Part shown: positions 37,125-46,243 of the stretch, one piece after another
How the letters are laid out: every line of letters begins with the position of its first letter
How positions within the stretch are numbered: the first letter of the stretch is position 1
From: Bordetella avium
GTDB taxonomy: Bacteria > Pseudomonadota > Gammaproteobacteria > Burkholderiales > Burkholderiaceae_B
Reading direction: 5' to 3'
DNA: 64,000 nucleotides
Assembly (NCBI RefSeq): GCF_034424645.1
Contig: NZ_CP139969.1
Span: 2,232,001 to 2,296,000 of the forward strand
Made by a program: the position numbers and the translations under genes
The notes under the pieces: generated by a model
What the model was told of the DNA's origin: nothing
The model's input: only the letters and a program-made list of their open reading frames with translations
The model's database searches: none

Positions 37125-39155
37125 TCACCTGACTCCGTCCAGAAGCAGCCGATTTTTGAGCGCGGTCAAGGCATCCCGAGCCGCAGCGGCCTGCTCAAAC
37201 TCCAGGTTGCGGGCATGATCCATCATCAGCTTTTCAAGACGCTTGATCTCGCGCGCCATCGCTTTTTCATCCGTCAGGGCAGCGAGCGGCACGGCATCTT
37301 CGAGCGCGTCATGGGTGGTCGCGGGCGCCATGACGCCATCGATCAGCTCTCGCACCGCCTTATTCACCCCGCGCGCCGTAATGCCGTGGTCTGCGTTGTG
37401 CTGCAACTGCTTGCTGCGCCGCCGGCTGGTCTCATCCATGGCACGGCGCATCGAGTCAGTGATCCGGTCAGCGTACAAAATGGCATGGCCATGCAGATTG
37501 CGGGCGGCGCGGCCTATGGTCTGAATCAGGCTGCGCTCAGAACGCAGAAAACCCTCCTTGTCCGCATCGAGAATGGCCACCAACGACACCTCTGGAATAT
37601 CGAGGCCTTCGCGCAACAGATTGATGCCCACCAGCACATCAAAGACCCCCAGACGCAGGTCCCGGATAATTTCCACCCGCTCAACCGTGTCGATATCCGA
37701 GTGCAAATATCGCACCCGCACCCCGTGCTCGGCTAGGAAGTCAGTCAGGTCCTCGGACATGCGCTTGGTCAGCGTGGTGACCAGCACACGCTCTTGCCGC
37801 GCCACGCGATGGCGGATTTCACCCAGCAGATCATCCACCTGAGTATGGGCCGGGCGCACCTCAACCTCAGGATCAACCAGGCCTGTCGGCCGCACCACCT
37901 GCTCGACGACGTTGTCGGCATGCTGGCGTTCGTAATCCGCCGGGGTGGCGGACACAAAAACGCACTGGCGCATGCGGGCTTCGAACTCCTCTAGTCTTAA
38001 AGGCCGGTTATCCAGGGCCGAAGGCAGGCGGAAACCATATTGCACCAGTGTCTCCTTGCGCGCCCGGTCACCCCGATACATGCCACCCAGCTGCCCCACC
38101 GTGACGTGACTTTCGTCGATGAACATCAGGGCATCGGCAGGCAAATAATCAATCAGCGTCGGCGGCGGCTCACCCGGCGCCGCGCCGGATAAATGACGAG
38201 AATAGTTTTCAATGCCTTTGCAGAAACCCAGCTCTTGCAACATTTCAAGATCGAAACGAGTGCGCTGCTCAATCCGCTGAGCTTCGAGCAGCTTGCCCTC
38301 ATTCGTGAACGTGGACAGCCGTTCGCGCAACTCTTCCTTGATGGTCTCGATGGCGCGCAGCACCGTCTCTCGCGGCGTCACGTAATGCGACCCCGGATAG
38401 ACCGTAAAACGCGGCAGCTTTTGACGCACCTTGCCGGTCAAAGGGTCAAACAGCTCCAGCGTTTCAACCTCATCATCGAATAGCGTCAGGCGCAAGGCGA
38501 GTTCGGGGCTTTCCGCCGGAAAAATGTCGATGGTTTCACCGCGAACGCGGAACGCGCCGCGCGTGAAATCAGCATCGTTGCGCGTGTACTGCATGGCGAC
38601 CAGCCGGGCCAGCACCTCACGGCGGGAAATACGATCTCCTGCGCGCAGGATCAGCACCATTGCATGGTAGTCGCCCGGGTTGCCGATACCGTAGATGCAG
38701 GACACCGTGCCCACGATGATGGTGTCGCGCCGTTCCAGCAGGCTCTTGGTGGCCGACAAACGCATCTGCTCGATATGTTCATTGACTGAGGAATCCTTCT
38801 CAATGAACAGGTCGCGCGTGGGCACATAGGCCTCAGGCTGGTAGTAATCGTAGTAAGAGACGAAATACTCGACCGCATTCTTGGGAAAGAAATCGCGCAT
38901 CTCGGCGTAAAGCTGCGCCGCCAGGGTCTTGTTGGGCGCGAGCACCAAGGCCGGACGCCCTAGCCGGGCGATCACGTTGGCCATGGTAAATGTCTTACCC
39001 GAGCCCGTGACGCCAAGCAAGGTCTGGTACATCAGTCCATCAGCCACCCCCTGGACGAGTCCCTCAATGGCGGCGGGCTGATCGCCAGCCGGCGCATAGG
39101 GCTGAAAGAGTTGAAAAGGACTGCCGGGAAATTCGACGTATCCAGGGTCTGTCAT
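37125..39155 (-). CDS. uvrB: Excinuclease ABC subunit B
   Basis: Damage-verification helicase of nucleotide excision repair; 676 residues. Walker A is [13 protein letters not shown], the DNA-clamping hairpin region is [14 protein letters not shown], the helicase motif II is FIDESHVT, motif VI lies in [12 protein letters not shown], and the C-terminal UVR domain runs [20 protein letters not shown]. The reading frame stays open far upstream, but that part is antisense to the aminotransferase gene; [17 protein letters not shown] is the true start. Only 75 bases separate it from the divergent aminotransferase, and no LexA box is visible there. A GC-rich imperfect hairpin (about 37093-37117) follows the stop without a T-run. 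Confidence 0.97.
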   Translation of the reverse strand: MTDPGYVEFPGSPFQLFQPYAPAGDQPAAIEGLVQGVADGLMYQTLLGVTGSGKTFTMANVIARLGRPALVLAPNKTLAAQLYAEMRDFFPKNAVEYFVSYYDYYQPEAYVPTRDLFIEKDSSVNEHIEQMRLSATKSLLERRDTIIVGTVSCIYGIGNPGDYHAMVLILRAGDRISRREVLARLVAMQYTRNDADFTRGAFRVRGETIDIFPAESPELALRLTLFDDEVETLELFDPLTGKVRQKLPRFTVYPGSHYVTPRETVLRAIETIKEELRERLSTFTNEGKLLEAQRIEQRTRFDLEMLQELGFCKGIENYSRHLSGAAPGEPPPTLIDYLPADALMFIDESHVTVGQLGGMYRGDRARKETLVQYGFRLPSALDNRPLRLEEFEARMRQCVFVSATPADYERQHADNVVEQVVRPTGLVDPEVEVRPAHTQVDDLLGEIRHRVARQERVLVTTLTKRMSEDLTDFLAEHGVRVRYLHSDIDTVERVEIIRDLRLGVFDVLVGINLLREGLDIPEVSLVAILDADKEGFLRSERSLIQTIGRAARNLHGHAILYADRITDSMRRAMDETSRRRSKQLQHNADHGITARGVNKAVRELIDGVMAPATTHDALEDAVPLAALTDEKAMAREIKRLEKLMMDHARNLEFEQAAAARDALTALKNRLLLDGVR

Positions 39156-39230
39156 GCTAGACTTGTCCGAGGGTAAACCCACCATTATCCACAGCACGCG
39201 ATTGTGCGTCCACCCACTCAATCTAGTCCC

Positions 39231-40433
39231 ATGAGCACCCTCTTCGCTTCCGTCGAACTCGCCCCGCGCGACCCCATTCTTGGTCTGAACGAGCAGTACA
39301 ACGCCGACACCCGCCCTGGCAAAGTGAATTTGGGCGTGGGCGTCTACTACGACGATGAGGGACACATCCCGCTGCTCGGCGCCGTTCGCAAGGCCGAACT
39401 GGCCCGTGTCGAAGCCGCTGCCGCCCGCGGCTATCTGCCCATCGAAGGCATCGCCGCTTACAACAAGGGCGCGCAAGCCCTGCTGTTCGGCGCCGATTCC
39501 ACGCTGGCTGCCGAAGGCCGTTTGCTGACCACCCAGACGCTGGGCGGCACCGGCGCGCTGAAAGTCGGCGCCGACTTCCTCAAGCAATTGCTGCCGCAAT
39601 CCAAAGTCCTGATCAGCGACCCGAGCTGGGAAAACCACCGCGCCCTGTTCGAGCGCGCCGGCTTCAAAGTCGAAACCTACACTTATTACGATGCCGCCAC
39701 CCATGGCCTGAATTTCGATGGCATGCTGGCCTCGCTGCAAGCAGCCCCCGAACAGACCATCGTCGTGCTGCACGCCTGCTGCCACAACCCCACCGGCGTG
39801 GACCCCACGGCCGAGCAGTGGAAGCAGATCGCCGAAGTCGTCAAGGCCCGCAAACTGGTCCCCTTCCTCGACATCGCCTACCAAGGCTTTGGCGAAAACC
39901 TGGAAAAAGACGCTTCGGTTGTGCGTCTGTTCGCCAGCATGGGCCTGACCATGCTGATCAGCTCCTCGTTCTCGAAGTCGTTCTCGCTGTATGGCGAGCG
40001 CGTCGGTGCCCTGACCGCCGTCGCCGGCGACAAGGACGAAGCCACCCGCGTCCTGAGCCAGCTCAAGCGCGTCATTCGCACCAACTACTCCAACCCGCCG
40101 ACCCACGGCGGCAGCGTGGTTGCCGCCGTACTCAACACGCCCGCACTGTTCGCCGAATGGCAGCAGGAACTGGACGCCATGCGCGACCGCATCCGCCTGA
40201 TGCGCCAGCAGCTGGTCGAGAAGATCAAGGCGCAAGGCGTGACGCAGGACTTCAGCTTCGTGCTGCAACAACGCGGCATGTTCTCCTACTCGGGCCTGAC
40301 CGCTGCCCAAGTGGACCGCCTGCGCGATGAGCACGGTGTGTACGCGGTGTCCAGCGGCCGCATCTGCGTAGCCGCCCTGAACAGCCGCAATATCGACACC
40401 GTCGCTGCCGCGATCGCCGCCGTTCTGAAGTAA
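39231..40433 (+). CDS. tyrB: Aromatic/aspartate aminotransferase, class I
   Basis: PLP-dependent transaminase of the AspC/TyrB family; 400 residues. [21 protein letters not shown] is the family N-terminus, [12 protein letters not shown] and [14 protein letters not shown] bind the cofactor, the Schiff-base lysine is in [17 protein letters not shown], and the carboxylate-binding Arg is in [10 protein letters not shown]. Sequence alone does not separate aspartate from aromatic specificity; the symbol follows common usage in Burkholderiales. The frame is open to 39204 but MSTLF (39231) is the conserved start. Confidence 0.93.
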   Translation: MSTLFASVELAPRDPILGLNEQYNADTRPGKVNLGVGVYYDDEGHIPLLGAVRKAELARVEAAAARGYLPIEGIAAYNKGAQALLFGADSTLAAEGRLLTTQTLGGTGALKVGADFLKQLLPQSKVLISDPSWENHRALFERAGFKVETYTYYDAATHGLNFDGMLASLQAAPEQTIVVLHACCHNPTGVDPTAEQWKQIAEVVKARKLVPFLDIAYQGFGENLEKDASVVRLFASMGLTMLISSSFSKSFSLYGERVGALTAVAGDKDEATRVLSQLKRVIRTNYSNPPTHGGSVVAAVLNTPALFAEWQQELDAMRDRIRLMRQQLVEKIKAQGVTQDFSFVLQQRGMFSYSGLTAAQVDRLRDEHGVYAVSSGRICVAALNSRNIDTVAAAIAAVLK

Positions 40434-40460
40434 TCGCTGGCGTTTGCGCGCCAGCCCTGA

Positions 40461-40490
40461 CAAACCTTCCGCCAACACGGAAGGTTTGTT
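40461..40490 (+). terminator. Terminator after the aminotransferase gene
   Basis: CAAACCTTCCG (40461-40471) and CGGAAGGTTTG (40478-40488) form a perfect 11-base stem with a CCAACA loop, followed by TTCGTTT. It lies 27 bases after the stop codon. Confidence 0.85.
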
Positions 40491-40659
40491 CGTTTCGGGC
40501 CTAGCCCATGCCCCCTTCAGGCGCAGTCCCTGGCCCCTTCGCGCCTGCCCCTCCCTGCCCGATCACCACCCTGCCATGTAAGACGCAACACGCGGATCAT
40601 GGCGCAGGCGGGCCATCTGCCATCACTTGCATTTTTTGGCTATGTCCCCCAGAATCACG

Positions 40660-40675
40660 CTGTATATACATACAG
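40660..40675. promoter_or_regulatory. lexA: SOS box (LexA operator) of lexA
   Basis: CTGTATATACATACAG is a perfect match to the CTGT-N8-ACAG LexA operator and is almost fully palindromic. It lies 45 bases before the lexA start, with TATATA-like sequence inside that could serve as the -10 element. It shows autoregulation of lexA. No second copy was seen. Confidence 0.95.
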
Positions 40676-40719
40676 TCCGTGGTTTACACAAGCCTCGGGC
40701 CATTATTGAGATCACGACC

Positions 40720-41361
40720 ATGGCCACGAAACTCACGGAACGCCAGCAGGAAATCCTGGACCTCATCCGGCAAACCGTCGCCCGTACGGGCTTTCCTCCC
40801 ACACGTGCCGAAATCGCCCAGGCCTTGGGTTTTCGATCGCCCAACGCTGCCGAAGACCACCTCAAAGCCTTGGCGCGCAAAGGCGCCATCGAGCTCACGG
40901 CGGGCGCGTCCCGCGGCATACGCCTCAAAGATGCGGAACCCACGCCCTCCCCCATCCTGGCTTCGCTGTCACAGTTGCTGCTGCCGCTGGTAGGCAGGGT
41001 GGCGGCCGGCAGCCCGATTCTGGCCGCCGAACATGTCGAGCGCGACGTCGGCGTCGATCCCAGCCTCTTTTCGCAAGCCCCTGACTACCTGCTCAAAGTG
41101 CGCGGCATGAGCATGCGTGACGCAGGCATTCTTGAGGGCGACCTGCTTGCAGTCAAAAAATCGAGCGAGGCGCGCAACGGGCAGATCATCGTGGCCCGGC
41201 TGGGCGATGACGTCACCGTCAAGCGTCTGCAGCGCCACGGCAGCCGCATCGAGCTGCTGCCCGAAAATCCCGAGTTCTCTCCCATCCTGGTGGCCCCCGA
41301 TGACGAATTCGCGCTCGAAGGGGTTGCTGTCGGCCTGATCCGCACCCACGCTCTGCATTAA
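40720..41361 (+). CDS. lexA: SOS-response repressor LexA
   Basis: Repressor of DNA-damage genes, 213 residues. The N-terminal winged helix reads [20 protein letters not shown] then [20 protein letters not shown]. The self-cleavage bond Ala96-Gly97 ([11 protein letters not shown]) and the Ser131/Lys168 dyad ([24 protein letters not shown]) are intact, so RecA-stimulated cleavage is expected. The ATG at 40720 is selected because it gives [10 protein letters not shown] and leaves the SOS box upstream; the open frame reaches back to 40627. Confidence 0.97.
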   Translation: MATKLTERQQEILDLIRQTVARTGFPPTRAEIAQALGFRSPNAAEDHLKALARKGAIELTAGASRGIRLKDAEPTPSPILASLSQLLLPLVGRVAAGSPILAAEHVERDVGVDPSLFSQAPDYLLKVRGMSMRDAGILEGDLLAVKKSSEARNGQIIVARLGDDVTVKRLQRHGSRIELLPENPEFSPILVAPDDEFALEGVAVGLIRTHALH

Positions 41362-41806
41362 TACCTGCACCAGAGCACAGAACCACCCCGGCCCTGCCCT
41401 CTGATCAAACCCACCAAGACCCCTAGGCGCGCCGACACAAAGTCGCCGCGCAGCCGCCCGGCGCTACGCCATCCGGCGTGCCCCCCCCGGCCTGCGGCAA
41501 TGGTCTTGCCTCCGAATCGATCAAGCGGCGGCTGCGGCATGTGCGCCGCCTGTTCGAGGATCGTTTCGCACGAAGACAAACCCGCTTGCTCGACCCGCAC
41601 ATCAAGCGCGAGCTAGACATCGGCGCTCCTGCTGCAACCCACACCTGCTCTGCTGGCGCAGGCATGACTGCCGGCTCCGTATCAGTCGCAAACAAGCTGC
41701 CGCCTTGGCTTCCCTAATTTCAGGGCGACATGATATCCACGCAGTCCTATGCAGGCATGATTACGCCGCCACGCTCCACCAAGAGCCAAAACCGGAAATA
41801 CCAGGA
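41362..41806. other. 445-base interval without a convincing gene
   Basis: Between lexA and an MFS gene. Short open frames exist on both strands (for example 41478-41717 plus and 41423-41695 minus), but none has a ribosome site, recognisable domain or clear codon bias. It may hold the MFS promoter or the remnant of a lost gene. No terminator was identified after lexA. Confidence 0.5.
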
Positions 41807-43000
41807 ATGACTCGCACCCTCGCAACCCCATCCCGCCACGCGCAACAACTGCCACTGGGCGGTCTGCTCGCGCTGGCGATGGCCGCTTTCATCACGCTGC
41901 TCACTGAAATTCTGCCTGCGGGCGTACTCTCATCGATTGCGCAAAGCCTGGAGGTATCGGAAAGCCTGGCAGGCCAGTTCATCACGGTCTATGCCGTGGG
42001 CGCCTTGGTCGCCGCGATTCCGGTGATGACGCTCACACAGGGTGTGCGCCGACGCCCTCTGCTGCTGTTCGCAATCGCCGGCTTCGCCGTCGTCAACCTG
42101 CTTACCGCCCTGTCGCGCGACTACACGCTGTCCATCACCGCGCGATTCTTTGCCGGCGTATTCGGCGGCATCGTGTGGTCTATGCTGGCGGGCTACGCCG
42201 TCCGTATCTCTCCCGCCCACCTGAGCGGACGCGCGATTGCAACCGTCGGCATCGGGGGCACCATTGCGCTAGTGCTCGGCGTACCCGCCGGCGCTTTGCT
42301 GGGACGGCATATCGGCTGGCAAGCGGCCTTCGGGCTGATGAGTTTGCTCGCCCTGGTGCTCATCGTATGGATAAAAACCGTCGTGCCTGACTTCGCAGGC
42401 CAGAGCCGCGACCAACGCCAGCCGCTGGCAAAGGTCTTTCTCAAGCCCGGCATCCGCGCCGTGCTGATTGTGGTGTTCAGCTTCGTCGTCGCGCACAACA
42501 TTCTGTACATCTACATCGAACCGCTGCTGCAGGTTGCCGGGCTGGCCAGCAAGGTTGATGTGGTGCTTTTCACCTTCGGCGCGGGCTCGGTCGTCGGGCT
42601 TTGGATGGTGGGCGCCCTCGTGGATCGACGCCTGCGCTTTCTCGCGCTGGCCAACATGTTGCTGTTCGCACTGGCCGCCATGCTATTCGGCCTGTGGGGT
42701 CATGCCGCTCCTATCGTCTACTCTGCTGCTGCCCTGTGGGGACTGGCGGTAGGCGGCTTCGGCACCCTCACGCAAGCAGCCCTATCGCGCTTCGCCGGCG
42801 ATTCGGTCGATGTCGCCCAGGCCATGTACACCACCGGCTGGAATACCGCCGTGGCTGCGGGCGGCATCGTCGGCGGCCTGCTGCTGGGCTGGGGCAAAGC
42901 GCAGGGCCTGGCCTGGGCGGCCATGGCCGTCCTGGCGATTTCACTGATCGTTACGATGGGCTTCATGAACCCGGCGCTGCGGCGCCAAACCCGGTCCTGA
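41807..43000 (+). CDS. MFS exporter of the DHA1 family (AraJ/YdhP-like)
   Basis: A 397-residue, 12-segment drug or sugar efflux-type carrier. FITLLTEILPAGVLSSIAQSLEVSESLAGQFITVYAVG is the characteristic first helix and loop of the DHA1 group related to AraJ and YdhP, with a loop 2-3 motif (TLTQGVRRRPLLLFA) and RFFAGVFGGIVWSMLAGY in helix 4. The ATG at 41807 has GGAAA eight bases upstream; a TTG at 41705 is unlikely. No linked regulator is visible. It ends convergent with benE; a hairpin around 43131-43153 lies between them. Confidence 0.88.
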   Translation: MTRTLATPSRHAQQLPLGGLLALAMAAFITLLTEILPAGVLSSIAQSLEVSESLAGQFITVYAVGALVAAIPVMTLTQGVRRRPLLLFAIAGFAVVNLLTALSRDYTLSITARFFAGVFGGIVWSMLAGYAVRISPAHLSGRAIATVGIGGTIALVLGVPAGALLGRHIGWQAAFGLMSLLALVLIVWIKTVVPDFAGQSRDQRQPLAKVFLKPGIRAVLIVVFSFVVAHNILYIYIEPLLQVAGLASKVDVVLFTFGAGSVVGLWMVGALVDRRLRFLALANMLLFALAAMLFGLWGHAAPIVYSAAALWGLAVGGFGTLTQAALSRFAGDSVDVAQAMYTTGWNTAVAAGGIVGGLLLGWGKAQGLAWAAMAVLAISLIVTMGFMNPALRRQTRS

Positions 43001-43159
43001 GCCGCACAGGCCGGAACAGAAGCTCGGGCGGGCCAAAGCGCGCGGGCGTTAACAGAAGCGCCTGCACCGCGCCGAGGTCGTGTCGGATATCCTAGGCCCT
43101 AGCGGCCTCGGGATAGCGGCTGGGCTGTCCGCGCCAGGTTTGCGCGCCTGGCGGCTCGA

Positions 43160-44404
43160 TCATCGACTTGGCCGCTCGTTAATAGGCTGCCCAGCAACGA
43201 CGGGCTTGGCTGCCCGTTGCGGCAAGCGACCGTTGAGACCCACATAGGCCACCAGGCCGATCACCAGCCCCCAAAAAGCGCCACCAATACCAAGCAGCTT
43301 AATGTTGGCGGCGGCGGCCAGGAAGGTGATGAGCGATGCTTCGCGGGACCTGGGATCGGCCAGCGCGCTGGCCAGGCTGCCGCCAATCGTGCCCAACAGC
43401 GCCAGACCGGCCAGCGTGGTGATAAAGGTCGCAGGCAAGGCCATGAACACGGCGGCGAGCGTCAGCCCGAATACTCCGACCAGCACATAGAATACGCCTG
43501 CGGCGATGCCGGCGATCCAGCGCTTGGACGGATCTTCGTGAGCCTCTCTGCCCGTAGCGATGGCGGCCGTAATGGCAGCGATATTAAAGGCGTGTGAACC
43601 GAAGGGCGCCATCAGTAACGAGCCCAACCCTGTCAGGGCCACGATGGGGTTGGCGCTACTCTTAAAGCCGTCGTTGCGCAACACCAGCATGCCGGGCATG
43701 TACTGCCCAGTAAGCGTGATGAGGAAAAGCGGCAGGGCCAGGCTCAGGAGGGAATTGAGCGAGAACATGGGCATGGTGAATACCGGCTTCGCCAGCTCCA
43801 GCCTCAAACCGGACAGATCGACGCGCTCCTGAGCCAGCAAAAAGGCCAGCCCCAGCACGAGGATGCCGACCACGGCGTAACGAGCGCTGAATCGTTTGAA
43901 CACCACATAGGAAACGAACAGCACACCTGCGAGCAAGGGATCGACGGTAATGCCGCCGAAAGCGCCGATACCGAACTGAAGCAGGATACCGGCCAACAGC
44001 CCGGCGGCCACGCCCGGGGGAATCATGCGAATGACCCGCTCGAAGCAGCCAGACAGCCCTAGCACCACGAAGGCTGCGGCCGAGATCAGGTAGGCGCCGA
44101 CCGCTTCCGCGTAGGGCGTCGTCGCCAGCGCCACGACGAGGAAAGCGGCTGCGGGGGTAGACCAGGCCGTGATGATGGGCTCGCGTGAAATCCAGCTCAG
44201 GAAGATCCCTGTCACCCCCACACCAATCGAAATCGACCATACCCACGAAGCCGTCTGCTCGGGGCTGAGACCCGCCACCTTGGCGGCTTGGAACACCAGA
44301 ATAAAAGTGCCGCCGTAGTTGACGATGACCGAGATCAAACCGGCAACGATTGGATGGGTGAGGTCGCTCCAGCGAACGGGGCTAGGTGACGGGGCGGCTG
44401 GCAT
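43160..44404 (-). CDS. benE: BenE-family benzoate/H+ symporter
   Basis: A 414-residue membrane protein of the BenE family. The N-terminus IVAGLISVIVNYGGTFILVFQAA, the stretch SREPIITAWSTPAAAFL and the centre GVAAGLLAGILLQFGIGAFG are typical, and about twelve hydrophobic segments can be traced. Homologues carry benzoate in Acinetobacter, but many family members are not tested. No benzoate-degradation genes are present in this window. It is divergent from a MocR-type regulator 107 bases away, likely its controller. Confidence 0.85.
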   Translation of the reverse strand: MPAAPSPSPVRWSDLTHPIVAGLISVIVNYGGTFILVFQAAKVAGLSPEQTASWVWSISIGVGVTGIFLSWISREPIITAWSTPAAAFLVVALATTPYAEAVGAYLISAAAFVVLGLSGCFERVIRMIPPGVAAGLLAGILLQFGIGAFGGITVDPLLAGVLFVSYVVFKRFSARYAVVGILVLGLAFLLAQERVDLSGLRLELAKPVFTMPMFSLNSLLSLALPLFLITLTGQYMPGMLVLRNDGFKSSANPIVALTGLGSLLMAPFGSHAFNIAAITAAIATGREAHEDPSKRWIAGIAAGVFYVLVGVFGLTLAAVFMALPATFITTLAGLALLGTIGGSLASALADPRSREASLITFLAAAANIKLLGIGGAFWGLVIGLVAYVGLNGRLPQRAAKPVVAGQPINERPSR

Positions 44405-44463
44405 GATCTGACTCGGGCTCCTGAAAACGGTGACTTAGGTTTACAAGACGCATTTGTAGCGCC

Positions 44464-44491
44464 AAAATGGACTGATTTACCCATCCATTTT
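44464..44491. promoter_or_regulatory. Inverted repeat between benE and the MocR gene
   Basis: AAAATGG (44464-44470) and CCATTTT (44485-44491) are seven-base inverted arms 14 bases apart; an additional CCAT at 44481 lies inside. It is placed midway between the divergent starts, where MocR regulators normally bind. Role inferred from position. Confidence 0.45.
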
Positions 44492-44511
44492 TCTAGGCGT
44501 ATACCGGCCAA

Positions 44512-46008
44512 TTGTTCAAAAATGCCCAACTTGAATCCGTTAAAGCCTGGATGAGCGACCCGGCGCATGGGACTTTGCCCCTGCATGTGCGCATCCATCG
44601 GGCCGTCCGGCAACTCATCCTCGACGGGGCGCTCGATGTGGGCAGACCATTGCCTGCGTCACGCACACTGGCAAAATCATTGGGGATCTCCCGCGATACG
44701 GTCGAGTCGGCCTACACCCAGCTGCATGCCGAGGGCTTCATCGAGCGGCGCGTGGGCAGCGGCAGCTTCGTGTCGGAGCGGACCCAGCACCTGACAGCAA
44801 GGGGCAAAGCACGTCGCACTGCCGTGAACAAGACAGCGCCGCGCCTGAGCCAGCGTGGGAACGTCATATTCAAAGGCGGCGGGATTCGGGACTTTCTGAC
44901 CCCTCGCCCCTTTGCACCAGGCGTCCCGGAAACGCGCAACTTTCCACTCCAGACCTGGGAGCGGCTGGAGCGACAGGTGCTGAAGGAATACGGCACCCTG
45001 GCGCTGCTGCACAGCCCGCCGCAGGGCATGGAACCCTTGCGACGTGCCATCGCGGATTATGTCAATCTCGAACGCGGTGCACGTGCGACACCCGAGCGCG
45101 TGCTGGTGCTGACCAGTTCCCAGCAAGCCCTGAACCTGTGCGCTCACGTGCTGCTCGATGCTGGCGACCGGATTTTTATCGAAGATCCTGTCTACCATGG
45201 TGCGCGCAAGGCCTTCGACGCCGCAGGGCTGCAATGCCTGCCGATTCCGCTCGACGCCGAGGGCTTGCGCGTAGAACATCTGAGCCAGGCAGCTAATGCG
45301 CTAGGCGAGCATCCCAAAGCCGTATTCCTGACACCCTCCCACCAGTTTCCGACCGGGGCGACGCTGGCACTGGACAGGCGGCTGGCCGTCATTGAATGGG
45401 CTCGCCAGCACCAGAGCTGGATCATAGAGGACGACTACGACAGCGAATTTCACTACGCCGGCAAGCCCACCGCATGCGTGCAGGGGCTGGATTCGAATGA
45501 ACGGACGATCTATATCGGCACCTTCACGAAATCGCTGTTTCCAGGCCTGCGCATCGGCTACATGGTGTTGCCGTCATCGCTTGTTGCCCCCATGACCGTG
45601 GCGCGCACCTTAATGGACGGGCACAATGCGCCGATCCCGCAGCTGACTCTGGCTCGTTTCATCGAAGGCGGCCACTATGGCGCGCATGTGCGCACGATGC
45701 GGCTTGTCTATGCCGAACGGCGGGATGTGCTTGCCCGTTTGGTCCGTGAGCATTTGGCCGACTTTGTTGAGCCAAGAGTGCCTGCAGGAGGCATGCAGAT
45801 GCCCTGCGTGTTTATCCGAGACATTCCCGAAAACGAAGCGCTGGAGTCCGCCCGGCGCGCGGGCGTCGACCTGCTAGGGCTGACCGCGCTACATGCCACA
45901 AGCTGGCGCAAGGCCGGCTTTCTCATGGGGTTTGCTGCCCATGCACCGCACGAATTGGAAATCGCCATCAAGAAACTGGCGAAGGTGCTGCGCGCGCTCT
46001 GCCCGTAA
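44512..46008 (+). CDS. MocR-family regulator (GntR HTH plus aminotransferase-like domain)
   Basis: A 498-residue fusion of a GntR winged helix (about residues 25-90: LPLHVRIHRAVRQLILDGAL, then LPASRTLAKSLGISRDTVES) and a class I aminotransferase-like domain. That domain keeps EDDYDSEFHYAG and the PLP lysine in GTFTKSLFPGLRIGYMV, so it should bind PLP. MocR proteins sense amino-compound or PLP-linked ligands rather than act as enzymes. The start is a TTG at 44512 or an ATG at 44551; neither has a good ribosome site. Divergent from benE. Confidence 0.88.
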   Translation: MFKNAQLESVKAWMSDPAHGTLPLHVRIHRAVRQLILDGALDVGRPLPASRTLAKSLGISRDTVESAYTQLHAEGFIERRVGSGSFVSERTQHLTARGKARRTAVNKTAPRLSQRGNVIFKGGGIRDFLTPRPFAPGVPETRNFPLQTWERLERQVLKEYGTLALLHSPPQGMEPLRRAIADYVNLERGARATPERVLVLTSSQQALNLCAHVLLDAGDRIFIEDPVYHGARKAFDAAGLQCLPIPLDAEGLRVEHLSQAANALGEHPKAVFLTPSHQFPTGATLALDRRLAVIEWARQHQSWIIEDDYDSEFHYAGKPTACVQGLDSNERTIYIGTFTKSLFPGLRIGYMVLPSSLVAPMTVARTLMDGHNAPIPQLTLARFIEGGHYGAHVRTMRLVYAERRDVLARLVREHLADFVEPRVPAGGMQMPCVFIRDIPENEALESARRAGVDLLGLTALHATSWRKAGFLMGFAAHAPHELEIAIKKLAKVLRALCP

Positions 46009-46158
46009 AGCGCTCTCTTTACCCTGAAACGACGCCCGCCTCCTTGCCCTGGCTTTAGGCGTCGCTCGGCGCAGGTTTCAAAAGCAGTCAACCGGATAGC
46101 GCTCACTACATAAGCGACACCCCAAGGCGACAAACTGCCGCGGCAAGCGACAGCCCAT

Positions 46159-46203
46159 GAAAAACACCCCAAAGTTTGGATCGGTGTCCAACTTTTGGGG
46201 TGT
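46159..46203 (-). terminator. Terminator of lon
   Basis: On the minus strand a long stem (ACACCCCAAA paired with the matching TTTGGGGTGT, extending inward with one mismatch) is followed by TTTTTC. It lies 41 bases after the lon stop. Confidence 0.85.
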
Positions 46204-46243
46204 ATGCCATTAACCGGCGGCGTTACCGCCTTGCGGCGAGCAA

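Noticed and set aside
39156..40478. N-terminal extension of the uvrB frame by about 440 codons
   Set aside because: It is antisense to the aminotransferase gene; the conserved UvrB N-terminus starts at 39155.
41423..41717. Short frames on both strands between lexA and the MFS gene
   Set aside because: No ribosome site, no domain, no clear codon bias; left as a gene-free interval.
43131..43153. CGCCAGG/CCTGGCG hairpin as terminator between the MFS gene and benE
   Set aside because: Stem is short and has no T-run on either strand; kept only as a remark in the MFS entry.
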